From Chrysoporthe austroafricana (lineage: Eukaryota; Ascomycota; Sordariomycetes; Diaporthales; Cryphonectriaceae), in NCBI GenBank assembly GCA_001051155.2, contig JYIP02000002.1:3169583-3233582 (forward strand): a DNA stretch of 64,000 bases, in the 5' to 3' direction. The notes beneath the pieces are model-generated. The model was not told the origin of the DNA. It saw only the letters and a list, made by a program, of their open reading frames with translations, and did no database searches. The translations under genes were made by a program, and so were the position numbers. How positions within the stretch are numbered: the stretch's first letter is position 1; the number at the start of each line of letters is the position of its first letter. This document shows positions 20,738-32,090 of the stretch, in pieces.

Positions 20738-23700
20738 TTACTGGGTTTGGATAGCCGGTGCTGAGGTACGACCCCAGTTGTCAGATCTTCCACGGTAGCC
20801 TCGGCCACCGCGGCCATTTCCGCTACCACTGTTCGATCCCGAGGCTGACGATTGCTCAGGCGAATACGGTGTGGAAGAGTCTCGGCCACGATTGCCACCA
20901 CGGTAGGAAGAGCCGTACCGCGAGGGGCCACGGCTACCCCGCCGAGGATTAGGGCTTCTGAGTGTAGTTCGGGAGACACTCTTTCGGTCTGGGCCGTTTG
21001 GAAGCTGAATGAAAATGTTTCTGCTATCGGCGAAGAATGGCAACGCCTCAGCAGTAGTAGCCGTCACTGGGAGCAATCTCCTATCCTGCCGTGGGGGTGC
21101 TTTTGCGAGGTTATAAGCTGCATCAGGGATGTCTGCTGGAAGGTGGACTGGTGGAAGTGAGCCCATCTCTTGCTCCTCAAAACAGTCCTCGTCCATCATC
21201 TTGGTGATGAATGAGCGCTCATCCACGATGGTACTTGGTGCGTAGATGAAAGGTAAAGACACAGTAGCTGGCGTAGCAGGAGCTGGCTGTGCCAAAGCGG
21301 TCCTACTCGACGAGTTGACAGTTGACGGCTTATCTACAAAGAGGTTCTTGATGCGATCCACGATTTGGGCGTTCGCATCTTGGCTGAATCCTGTGTTTGA
21401 GGCACCAAAGTTTGACCGGGGAGGCTGCCCGCGTCCTGAGCCATCATCCCTAAGCGAGGGCCCTTGACCCCAGCTGGGACCTGGCTGGCTGGGTCGTTGT
21501 GATGTAGATGGCGCAATAGCCGCCGGAGCTGGAGGTAGCTTCACTCTGATTGGTGGAGACACATGCGAGTGTAGAGCATCGCCGCCAAAAGCGTCCTCTT
21601 CAAATGGTCGGCCTGTGTCTGGGGCCAGAGGCTCTGGTTGCAGCGCATCTAGTTGCTGCGCGTCCCGACTAGACGGGAAGAATCTAGATTGCGAGGTGGC
21701 GGCAGCATTGCCATTTTGGCCCGCAGCGGGGGGAGCAGCGACACGTCGCTGACCATCCTGTCCACCTCCAGGCGCGACAGACCATGATGCGGGAGCGTTG
21801 CCATAAGTTGTCTCCCCACGCTTCTTGACAACTTTGCCTTCCTCGTTGGTTTCGGTCCACGAATCCTGGATTGGCGCGTCGATATCTGAGTAGTTCAATC
21901 CTCGAGCCCTCATGTCTCGTTCCATTTCAACACGCCGTTCTCGCCGTTCGGCCCGAAGCTCTTGATCTCCCGCGACTACTGCCTGAGCCCAACGACTCCT
22001 GTTCCTATCTTTTTCATCTGCAGAACGTGGCTCACTACGCTGAGGCGGACCGATGGGACCAAGTCGAGACGACGGGCCAGATGGAGCAGCGCTCCTGGGT
22101 GGTGCGATAGGTCCGGGGAGAGGACGGTTGCCGTGCATCGGAGTGGCCTGAGGTGGCTGAGCATCGAAACCCGTGTTGGAGCTGAATGTACCGTTTCCAA
22201 GCGTCCGATCGTTATTAGGAGCGCCCCAGACGTTTCGAGGGCCCTGACTGCCGGATCCCCAGATACGTTCTGGCTGATTTGGCATGCGAGGTTGCCATGG
22301 GTGGGCATGCTTATTCTCTGCGGCCGGTGGCTCATCGGACCCGGTCGGCGGTCTGGATCGCACGTGAGGCTCGGGATGTACACCGTTTGGAAGCGAGCCG
22401 GACTTGTTGTCGACCACTGCATTGGATGGCTGTGCCCCCTTCGGTCCCTGTGCCTGAGTAGTCTCAGTGATCTCACTGGACTGCGCAACTGGGGCTTTCG
22501 GTGCTTCCTGTGAGTCTTCCTTTTTCGTACTTTTCCGCTCAGGAGGTGGTCCTAGTGCCGCCAGTTTCTTTGCCAATCTCTCTTTTCTCGCTGCTTCTTC
22601 CTGAGCCTCTTCTTCCTGTCGCCGCTTGATGGCCTCTGCGCGGCGCTCCTGCATCAGTCGCTTCTGGAACTCCACAGTGTTCTCAATCGTTGGTTGCGGC
22701 ACTGCTGCATCTTGACTGTCAGGGACGACGGGGGCGGCAGATGACATGGCAGGAGAGGCATGAGGCTGATAAGGTGAGACATTTGGACGTGGACCTCCCT
22801 GGGCCCCGGCCTGGGGACCAGACATCGTGAAGTGGTGCGGAGAGAGCGGGTGGTCACTGGCGCTAGCAAACGAGCTTCGCCTTGCGTTGAGCATCTCAGC
22901 AGGGGGCACAGAGTGGTCATAAGGCCTGCCCATTCTCTGGAAGCTCCCACTACCACCACTGACGTTGGACGAATTGCGCCGTCTACCGAAACCACCGCTG
23001 GTATGAGAGGTTTGGAATGCAGCTGATGGCTCTGCAGGCCCCTGGTTTTCGAAATGAGCAGGACGCTGAAGTACAGCAGGCTGTCTTTGGGGGAAGTCAG
23101 TCCGTGACATCCCACGCCGATCAGGGACAGGCTCGTAGCGGCCCGAGTGAGAATTGTATAGCTGTTGATTGTCTCGACGCGGTGATCGACTGAAGTCATC
23201 AGCAGCAATTTCCCTAGCTGCTGGTGGTGGACCGCCTCTCGGACCGTAGGCCTGACCTGGCGGCGCAAAGCCTCGCTGCGGTTGTTCGTTGGGGACATCC
23301 ATGGGCGAAACCTTGGAGATGGGTGGAAGTGGCGCCCAGGGCGACTTGACAGGCGTCGGCGGCGCAGGAGGTTTTGCGACGAGGGTTGGCTTCTCTGACG
23401 ATGCTCCCTTCGTCAGGACAAGACCCTTGCCAGAAGCCAAAAGACCCGGCTTCACAGAGGGCGAGCCAGAGGGCGGTGCTGCGGGGGGAGGTGCTGCCGA
23501 GCGGGGTTTGTCGATGGGCTTGGTCTCCTTGATTACAGGCTGCTCGAGTGTGACTGTTGTCTCGTCAACGTGCGGGATGGTTGTCTTGGTGCCGTCAGTC
23601 CAGGTAATTGCTTCAGGTGCGGCCCAATCCTCATCATCATCATCTATGTCGGCCCACGCATTGGATTGACCTTTCGAGTCGTCTGATTGGATTCGATGGG

Positions 23701-24488
23701 CCATGTGGATGCCAATCTTGGCGAGTTCCTCGTCCGTGAACTTCTTGGGATCGGGGACTGGGACGGCTTGCATGTGAAGTTCTTGTCAGTACCTTACGCG
23801 CGGGGAACCCCACCCAACGGCGAATGCAGATCAGGCGAAGGAAGCAGACGTACGTCGATTTTTGTTCCAAACAGCATTTCCATCAGGCACGGGCCGTCCA
23901 TTCTGAGACAAAGAGGACTTGGAGGCATCGCGCAGCCCCCCTGCGGTCTTGGCGACGAGTCTGGGCTTAGGAGTACTGGATGTACTCGAAGGCGTCGCGG
24001 CAGAAGGCACGGGAGTTGAAGGCTTCTCGCCGACCTTGGGCACGCTGGTACTCGAAGTGGCCTTGGAGGCCAAGAAGGTCTTGTTCACGGAGACAGGTTT
24101 GAAGGTGGCGGGTTTCTTGACGGACGAGGTTCTAGAGTGGCCCTTGTCGTCCTTCTTGAGCTGGTCCGTCCTGGAAGCCTCGGTGTCGGAGCCTCCGCTG
24201 ATGCTGACTTCGGCAGAGTTGACTACCTCGTCGACGATGTCGTGGACCAGCTTGTCGACGGCGGCCGCAGAAGACTCGCCGTGCACATTGGACCCGGCGG
24301 GGGTATCCGTGGAGGATCTCTCAACAGCGTCGTGACTGCCATCGTCTGTCTGTGTCTGAATTTGGCAAACAGTTAGTCATCTGGAGGGCCTGCGACGGTG
24401 CGCGGGGCAGCGAGATGCGACTCACGCGCAAAACAGCAGGAGTCGCAGTTTCTTCAACGGACTGTTGTGGCGTAGGTTCCGCCGCCAT
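20738..24488 (-). CDS. Long disordered RGG-tail protein, unrecognised
   Basis: Three exons (24426-24488, 23854-24355, 20738-23766) give about 1197 residues, nearly all low complexity. The short N-terminal exon reads MAAEPTPQQSVEETATPAVLR. A possible conserved core straddles intron 2: NAVWNKNR, then DPKKFTDEELAKIGIHMAHR, an acidic WADIDDDDEDW and ITWTDGTKT. A Lys/Arg/Glu coiled-coil-like segment follows (FQKRLMQERRAEAIKRRQEEE), then RRERRVEMERDMRARGLNYSD, and finally an RGG/YRG tail (SSYRGGNRGRDSS, NGRGGRGYRGRSD). RGG tails usually bind RNA and are arginine-methylated, so a role in mRNA metabolism is likely, but I do not recognise the family. The acceptor of intron 2 is uncertain: AAG at 23767 or CAG at 23758, nine bases apart, both in frame. 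Confidence 0.78.
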
Positions 24489-25661
24489 CGTCCGACAAAC
24501 AGGTGCTCTGTCAATGGCCTGCTTCTATGATGCTGCCACTAGAAGAGGTCGGGAGGAGCCGAGATGACTGTCGAGAGACCTGCGTAGTTTCAGGACGAGT
24601 CACGAGGGGCGGTCGCGGTCGTGGTCGTCGCCGAGTGTCGAGTTCGAAAGTGGCTGGAGCCGAGAAATCGAAATCGGGTTGAGTGACGCAGCCAAAAAGG
24701 TTGGCGCGACGGGGGCAGTGTCAGGGAGTGGTCTCTGCGGTAGAGAGAGGGAGTGGGCTCGCTATGGAGTGACCAACAGGTATGGACAAAAGAGATGCGA
24801 TTGCCTTTCCCTGGGGAGAAAAAGGAAAGTCGCCTCGTAGACGAAGGTCGGCCGTTTGTCGAGGTCGTTGTCGCAACGGCTTGTACCGTTGCTCGAATAT
24901 GGGATGCTGGGCTGGGCACGCTGGGGCCTGAGTTTCCGATGGGGATCCACTCCTGAGCCTGGCTAGCGCTGACGCACAGACCAACCCTACGCTCGAGGCT
25001 CGGCCTCGGAGGGGTTGAGATATGAGATGCAGCTTCCAGATGTGCGGCCAGGAATGAAGGACGTCAGCTACATGCAGGCATGCATCTGCTGCGCTGGTAT
25101 CTCGCGAGACTACTCGTCCCGCCATCCCTGAGTGTGCCCGAAACTGCTGTAGCTTTCTCAGTGCAAGAATACTGACTGTACTCCCGTGTGCCCCCTCGCG
25201 CACATCCCCTTGGCCAACCCAGATTTCAAAAGGCTTATACAACAACCCCTGATCTCTTGCTGCCATCTAGAACATGCTCCAAAAGTTCCCCTGCTGTGGA
25301 CAGGCAAACCACATCTTTCCCGCTCACCATTTCCCCTTCCACAAGCTGCCTACGTCTTCACACCTCTGCATTCATCCTTTTCAAACATGGTTGAGGGATC
25401 GATGACATTGGCAGTATTCTTCACATCATCCTCCTCCCCTCGCTGTAGGTTTGGTCGTCAGTAGAGAAATAGAAGCACCTACAGGCATGTCAAGTCCATG
25501 CTCATAGAATCTTCTCTTATTCACTCATCTTCAACCTTCTTAAGGATCAGAGAAGAGACTGCTGCAACCAAAAGAAATCTTTGTAGTGTGATTCGTGCTC
25601 ACTTCCTCTATGGCTGGTATCTACATGTCACACCTGATGCCACTCCTCCCTCCCAGGCGCT
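24489..25661. other. 1.2 kb upstream region, no gene seen
   Basis: Upstream of the RGG-protein gene and downstream of atp17. CT-rich around 25230-25400. Several frames exist without family features. Confidence 0.45.
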
Positions 25662-26329
25662 CTAGTGGGCGTTGTTCTTGTGGTGACCTGGGAAATAATG
25701 TCAATAATAACGCTCTAGCATACCATTCCGAAAGTCACGAAACTTACGCAGGTGGAAGTAGTAGTTCTGAGCGTATCCAACGGCAACCAGGAAGACAATG
25801 GCGTGGATGATGGCTGGAGAGACAAAGGGTCAGTACAAAGATAGAGAGAAGTGTCTAGAGGGAGGGTAGGGTGGACAGTGGCTCTCGTCTCGCTCACGTA
25901 CGCTTCGCAGTTGGGTTCTTGCCAAAGTGCTTGGCCTGGTATCTGCCGAGGATGCCAGTGGCCTTGACTTCGGGGGCGGGACCCCGGGGCAGCTTCTCGT
26001 AGAAGTTGACAACGCGCTTCATCGCGATGGCGTTGGGGTCAGAGCCGATCGCCTAAGTATCGCAACATCAGTCCCGCAGTCCTCAAATTGACTCTCTGCC
26101 TTCCTCCGTGCGGACGCCTGCTGCGGCTGTCCTCCTCCATGCTCTATCTCTCTTCCTACACATCATCTAGGGCGCTGATCGGGGACCATTCGATTGCGAT
26201 TCACGTACCTTAGGCGAGGCGACCTTTGAGACATATTGTTAGCAATCCTGCAGCCCGTGCAGTGGGTAGGCGCGACCCTACCTTGGGAGGAATGAGCGTC
26301 GAGAGCGCTCGGCGTGTGACGTAGCTCAT
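25662..26329 (-). CDS. ATP17: Mitochondrial F1Fo-ATP synthase subunit f
   Basis: Five exons (26282-26329, 26209-26223, 25902-26052, 25748-25813, 25662-25687) join to 101 residues, the usual length of the yeast precursor. Subunit f is a membrane subunit of the Fo sector in the inner mitochondrial membrane. The N-terminus MSYVTRRALSTLIPPK is a basic import leader. The matrix part is DPNAIAMKRVVNFYEKLPRG and LGRYQAKHFGKNPTAK. One membrane helix (IIHAIVFLVAVGYAQNYYF) precedes a basic tail ending HHKNNAH. Exon 2 is a 15-base microexon (VASPK). Introns are 58, 156, 88 and 60 bases, with donors GTAGGG, GTACGT, GTACGT and GTAAGT. It diverges from ndufs4. Confidence 0.92.
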
Positions 26330-26670
26330 CTTGAGTGTGTGCCGGATCGCCCGTAGAATTGAAGGATCGTTTCGAAGGAGGAGAGATTGTCGGCAATCAA
26401 TTGAGCGCGGCTGGGGTGGCTTCAATTGAACCCGTCTCGGAGGTGTGGTCGTTGACGTTGGAAGTTTGGCGGTTGAAGCCGAAGCTGGGCCACGAGCTCT
26501 GCAGGGACGGGACCCAGGTGCGCTGATTTTCCGACAGCCAATCAGGACGCCCCTGGCTCTCGGCCGGCCAAACGTCGGCGACCTCCAACGTCTCTCCCAC
26601 CTCGACTCGCCGCCATCTTTCTCGACGCTCATTAAATCGGTCTGGTGGATCGCAAACAGATCAATCCGCC
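26330..26670. promoter_or_regulatory. Bidirectional promoter of atp17 and ndufs4, with CCAAT box
   Basis: 341 bases separate the two start codons. A CCAATCA lies at 26538-26544, near the middle. CCAAT is bound by the HAP/CBC complex, a known regulator of respiratory genes in yeasts and of many genes in filamentous fungi. Joint control of the two respiratory-chain genes is inferred. Confidence 0.5.
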
Positions 26671-27371
26671 ATGACGTCTCTGAGAACACCACAGGTAGCT
26701 CGTCTGCTGCGAGCGGCCACGTCACGGCCTCTACAGCTCGCTGGCCGTCGGTACGAGAGCTCCTCCATCGTCAAGGCGAAGCAGCCTCAGAACGAGCCGC
26801 CCACCCCTCCGGAGCCCTCGCAGGGCCCTGTGGGACGCAACCAGCCTGACTACGGCGCTCATATCGACAAGGCTACATCGTACGTCCCCAGATCTATCTA
26901 AAACCCTCTCCAGCCCGCCCTTCTCCCAGCCAGAGCTAAATCTGTCCCAGTACCTTCACTCCCGTCCCCAAACGCCTCCTCGATGGCTCCGAGCCGGGTG
27001 TGAGCCTCCCGGCCGCCGTGCTCTCGGGTGCGCCGATTGAACTGCAGGCGCGTACGGTACGCATCTACAAGAAGGCCAAGCCCGCCACGCAGTCGGGCGA
27101 TTGGCAGTCTAAGAAGTGGCGGATGGATTGGGACGTGCTGCCCAAGGGCAACAGGTGGGAAAACCCGCTGATGGGGTGGCAGTCGTCGGGCGATTATATG
27201 CAGGGCACGCACCTCAACTTCAGGACCAAGGAGGACGCTATCAACTTTGCTGAGAAGCAGGGGTACGAGTACTTTGTCCAGGAGCCCAACGAGAGGAAGT
27301 TCACGCCTAAGGCGTACGCGAATAATTTCTTGTACTCGCCCGGCAAGTTGAAGCACATTAGGACGAAGTAG
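26671..27371 (+). CDS. nuo-21: NADH:ubiquinone oxidoreductase 21 kDa subunit (NDUFS4 orthologue)
   Basis: Two exons (26671-26879, 26951-27371) with a 71-base phase-2 intron give 209 residues. This is an accessory subunit of respiratory complex I on the matrix side. The N-terminus ([20 protein letters not shown]) is Arg/Ser/Ala-rich without acids, as in mitochondrial leaders. The NDUFS4 (ETC_C1) domain is clear: [38 protein letters not shown], then [20 protein letters not shown] and a basic end. The intron joins IDKATS to [13 protein letters not shown]. The symbol follows Neurospora usage. Confidence 0.95.
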
Positions 27372-28371
27372 ATGGCTCATCCACAGGCTTGGACAGGGTA
27401 AAGGCACAAGGGGAGGTGGAAGGCTGTACATATATGATAAATCGACAAGGTTCTGAATCGAGATTTTAAGAATCACACCGTTCAGATACACATCGTACGA
27501 TGATTGTAAATGGCACAGAGAGGAGAACCACTGCAGAAAAAAAAAGTACCTGGAGGGTTCCACCTACCGATTGCCAAGCTCATACTCAACGTTGATCTCC
27601 AGCTTCAAGGACAGAAGTAGGACCAAGTCCGACCATGCAGACATCCGCAAAGTTAGTGATGATCGCGAGGCCGATAGCATCATAGGTACCGTCCTGTGGA
27701 CAGTCATGACCGAGCGGTCATGCGACAATCCAGGGTCGCTTATGCGAAGAACAGTTTCCAGTTCGGCCCCTAGATTACGATGCAGCCTGATCGACATATA
27801 CAGAGGCTAGGGCCTATGGGTTGGAGGAGAAAATGAGCATGGAAAGATCATCTACTGCCGTGTATGCTGAAGCTTCAAGATACCTCCATATGAAAATGAG
27901 TCGGGAAGCAAAATGCGCAGCTTCCGCCTGACTATCTACGCGCCATGCCGCGTTCTGCACGAGACAGCAAGAGTCTCGGGCGACTGGCAGAAAGAGCAGA
28001 CGATGACTTTGCACGTTAATATCATAATGTAATCAAGCAAATACTTGAGACGAAAACTTTATGTTGCCGTTGAGTGCAAGCCACAGTAGCGTAATAGCAT
28101 TGAATCATATCTCGTACACCAATTCTGTTTTGAATTGCCATTCCAATATCCGCCTGGTACCTCTCCAAAGAACGCCGAGGGTATCCCCTGTATCGCTTCT
28201 GCCTCACAGTCAAATCGCTCCATCGGACCTGAACGCCAGACACTCTTGCTTCCCACCAAGGGCAATCCATCCCAACGCCATAGCAAACGAAACCACTAGG
28301 AAGAAGAAAACATGATCGGCCATGTAACAGGACTCTTGTTACGCCGTGAGATCCCAAGGAATGGTGGCGTT
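27372..28371. other. 1 kb convergent intergenic region
   Basis: Between the 3' ends of the complex I subunit gene and gid8. No gene or repeat recognised. Confidence 0.5.
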
Positions 28372-29704
28372 TTAAGCGGTAATCATAGCCTCGGAGCCAT
28401 TCTCGCGAGAGCCACCGTCGGCATCGTCACCGTTTAGGCCGAGCTCCAATCGGTCGGGCAAGTCCTTCCTTGCGCTGCGAGCAGTATCCTCGGCCCAGGT
28501 GCGCACCTTGACAAGCTGCCGGATCGCTGCCTCGCGGCGGTTAGTCTGGCGAAGGATGATCGCCAAATTTACCTTGTCTGCAACCTCTCTCCGGAGATCG
28601 GGGTGCAAGAGTGCTTGCTGCTCCGGCCTCAACTCGTTCCTCGGGTAGAGAAAAAGGGCCATTGTCTGCTCAAGTTGCTCCAGGAACTCAGGGTGCTTAG
28701 GGGCACGGGGACCAAGCTGCTGTGAAGCGAAGCGAATGGCGTGGAGCATACTCTTGTCACCGTCTTCAGAATTGCGAATCAACTCAATGAGCTGGAGCCG
28801 GAGCAATGCAAAATGGAGACGAGCATCCTTGTCCAGGATCTGATATTCAGTCAGCCAAAAAAACTCGCGACGCAGTTGCTTCAAGAGGCCGATATGGATG
28901 ACGTAATGTTCATAAAAAAAAAGTGGTTGTTTATCATCAACGGCCAGATGGCCATATGCGTGGTGCATGTAAACTCGTGTTCTAATCATATTGCTGGGAT
29001 TGAGTCGAGAATGTAAAGGTTTGACATACCTCAGGATCTAGTTCATTCAGGGCTTCGATAGCCTCCATAATGTGCCCTTGGTGGATCGAGTTCTTGATCT
29101 GCTGCCGGGCTTTGATGGCGGGATCCTCTTGCCGTGGCTGAAGATTTGCCTCTTTCGAGAACTTGGCGGCTGCCAGAGGGTAACCCTCCATTGTTAAGTA
29201 ATCCAGGATCAATAGGTTGATATCGCTGTTGGTCTCTGTCAGTAAGCTGTGTGATGGACACGAATGCTAAGAGCTGACAGCCGTAGTGTTAAGAATGGAG
29301 GGGATTCGATCAGTAGTAGTTATAGATAATTTCTCCGCATACTTGTCTCGGAGAGATTCCCATTGATATCTTGATAGCATCATATGACCCAGCTGAGAGC
29401 TACCCGTCATGGCTGAGGGCAGTCGCGCAACGCAGAAAAGGAAAACAACTAACCTCTTGGGCGCCTTGGTCTCCATGACCCTGGATTCGAAGGCATGCCG
29501 GCCCGGCGTGGCGGTAGAGGTGGTCGACGTCTAGCGCGTGGAGTGTCAGTATTCGAGATCTTGATAGCCGCGTTGTAGACAGCGATGGACTCGTACCATG
29601 TCGCCGAATTTGAGTCGAAATTCTGCAGCGAAATTCGCCCAGAACGTCACGTCATCGGAGCCGGGAGGTTGGAAGTCGATCGCGGGAGGGCCAGCAGAAG
29701 TCAT
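28372..29704 (-). CDS. GID8: GID/CTLH ubiquitin ligase subunit Gid8
   Basis: Four exons (29597-29704, 29454-29530, 29030-29225, 28372-28839) give 282 residues. Gid8 is a scaffold of the GID E3 ligase, which degrades gluconeogenic enzymes. Domains: LisH (SDINLLILDYLTMEGYPLAA), CTLH (IKARQQIKNSIHQGHIMEAIEALNE), and a CRA segment after exon 4 starts (ILDKDARLHFALLRLQLIEL). Introns of 66, 228 and 190 bases were placed to join KAPK to SDINLL and DPE to ILDK. Two are long for this window. The start is doubtful. The frame opens at 29704, but an ATG at 29599 sits exactly at the intron 1 donor, and starting there gives MTSTTSTATPGRHAFESRV, closer to the family's usual beginning. Confidence 0.9.
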
Positions 29705-30360
29705 ACGACTAGCTGGCTGGTGACATTGATACTAGCTGAGATGATTCCGAACAGCACCGGCGGGAGCTGTCGTGATGAGAAGAAGTAACGGTGTGGTGAG
29801 TCGCGGGTGTTTGAAGTGGTAGGGTCAAAACGACAAATGACCGAATTTGCGTTGGAGCTGCAGAAAACTGCAACTGCCACCGGGAACCCCACTACCGTAC
29901 CCCTGAACCACAGCCACATACTCGAGGCACCAGCCACAGGCGGCTTGACCCTGAACTTATCAGACATCGGAACCCTTGCGAGGAATTCTTGACAACAACC
30001 AGCACTTTGGGGCCCAGTTGCTGCTTGCAGGTAACTTTTTCGCGGAGGGAAGCATCTTTAAAATCACTTCTTTTCCACACTTTTCCATTATTTCATCTAC
30101 ATATATATATGCTTTCGCTCTTTTCGTCTGTTCTCAACCTGTCGGTATGGTCCATATCCTGGCCTGACTGCTCTTAGACCTGGCCACCTAGACTCACTGG
30201 GCCGAGTACCATCACATGCCAGAGGTGAGAGAACTTGCTTTTTTCCAGTCACAACTTTCGAACGACAGACTGAGGGGCTATGCAGTAACCCATTGCTGGT
30301 CCAGCAATTCCGTTCGCTTGTCAGATTCCGGTTTTTCAGTTAGAAGCACCACAAATCACT
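29705..30360. other. Divergent upstream region of gid8 and urk1
   Basis: 656 bases, pyrimidine-rich near 30060-30130 on the urk1 side. No gene seen. Confidence 0.5.
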
Positions 30361-32090
30361 ATGGACCACGAATGCACAGCCAACGCCATAGCCAAGAGGG
30401 CTCACTACTCACCACCGTGGGCCGATGTCAGCCTCATCGGAATAGCAGGGAGCTCTGGTTCTGGAAAATCGACACTGTCCAGAGCCATTGTCAACAAACT
30501 GAACCTTCCATGGGTCGTTATCCTGTCTATGGTGTGTGCCAAGTGATAGTGTTGGTGTAAATTTAGCATAGGCTGATCGCCTGTCCTTAGGACTCATTCT
30601 ATAAAAGCTTGGATGCAGAAGCTTCCAGGAAGGCGTTTCTCAACGAGTACGACTTTGACTCCCCGGAAGCAATCGACTTCGATAAGCTCGTGGAATGTCT
30701 CCGGGATCTGAAAGCTGGGTAAGTCTGCGAGCGACAGAGGTCCAAGAGCCTTGAGTAGCTTATTGTGTGGTGCTGCAGAAAGCGAGCCGAGATCCCCATC
30801 TACTCGTTCGAGAAACATGCACGCTTGGACAAGACGACGGCAATATATTCGCCTCACGTCCTTATCGTAGAGGGTATCTTCGCTCTGTACGACCCGAGAG
30901 TTCTGGAGTTACTGGACATGAAGGTAGATTGACGTCATGTCTGAACATCCCGGGTTACAACTGATGTGAAGTCAGATCTTTTGCGAGGCAGATGCAGATA
31001 CCTGCCTGTCAAGACGGATATTAAGGGATGTCGAGTGTCGAGGTAGGAGCGTGGAGGGCGTGATCAAGCAATGGTTCATGTGGGTGAAGCCGAATTTTGA
31101 GAAGGTGAGTAGATACTTCGAATAGCACCCGGGGTCTTGCTAACCTCTGCTGGCAGTTTGTTGATCCACAGCGAAAGAACGGAGGTCAGTAACTATCGTG
31201 AATTACGGTTGGGTCCTAACTAAACGAGAGCAGATATCATAGTGCCGCGAGGTGTTGAGAACTTGGTTGCGATAAGTGCGTGAACTCGATAACTCGAAGA
31301 GGGCTGAAGCTGACAGGTGTGGTAGATATGGTCGTCCAGTTCATCGAGCAAAAGCTTCTCGAAAAGTCTAGGCACCACCGAGCAGCGCTGTTGCAGTTGG
31401 AGCTGCAGGCGCAGTCAGAACCGCTTAGCAAGAAGGTGGTCGTACTGAAGCCCACGCCACAACTCAGGGCTATGAACACCATCATCAAGGACATCGATAC
31501 GACCTCCGAGGATTTTATTTTCTACTTCGACAGGCTGGCTGCATTGATCGTCGAGCAGTGAGTTTGCGGGTCCCGCTGAAGACGTTTGTTGCTGACGTTT
31601 TTGCAGAGCAATGAACAATGTGCGCTTCGAATCTACAACGGTGGCCACGCCTGCGGGGTACCAATATGTAGGCCTCAAATCTAAAGGTGAAGTATCGGCC
31701 GTCCTCTTACTCCGCGGTGGGGCTGCACTGGAAACGGGCCTCAAGCGCGTCATACCAGACTGTCGTTCTAGCCGGATTCTGATCCAATCCAGTATAAGGA
31801 CAGGGGAGCCTGAGCTTCACTACAGTCGGCTTTCGAAGGATATCGAGACGCACGAGAGTGTGCTGGTCCTCGATGCACAGATGTCAAGTGGCGGATCTGC
31901 TCTCATGGCGGTTCAAGTTCTTGTCGACCATGGGGTGGCGCAGGATCGGATTGTGTTTGCGACGTATTCTGCTGGGCGCATGGGGCTCCATCGCCTTACG
32001 GCTGTATTTCCGGACATCACGGTCGTGGTCGGCAATATTGTACCTGATGTAGAGGATAGGTGGATCGAGAGGAGGTACTTCAGATGTTGA
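30361..32090 (+). CDS. URK1: Uridine kinase with C-terminal phosphoribosyltransferase-like domain
   Basis: Eight exons (30361-30531, 30591-30718, 30779-30923, 30976-31104, 31157-31184, 31234-31275, 31317-31557, 31607-32090) give 455 residues. It phosphorylates uridine and cytidine in pyrimidine salvage. Walker A is GIAGSSGSGKST (residues 28-38), followed by DSFYKSL, YDFDSPEAIDFD, VLIVEGIFAL and RRILRDVECRGR. The second half is a UPRT-like domain with RGGAALETGL and the PRPP loop VLVLDAQMSSGGSAL. The usual uracil-binding end (GDxGDRYFGT type) reads instead VEDRWIERRYF, so this domain may be regulatory. All junctions preserve frame. The sixth intron is only 41 bases, the shortest in the window. 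Confidence 0.93.
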
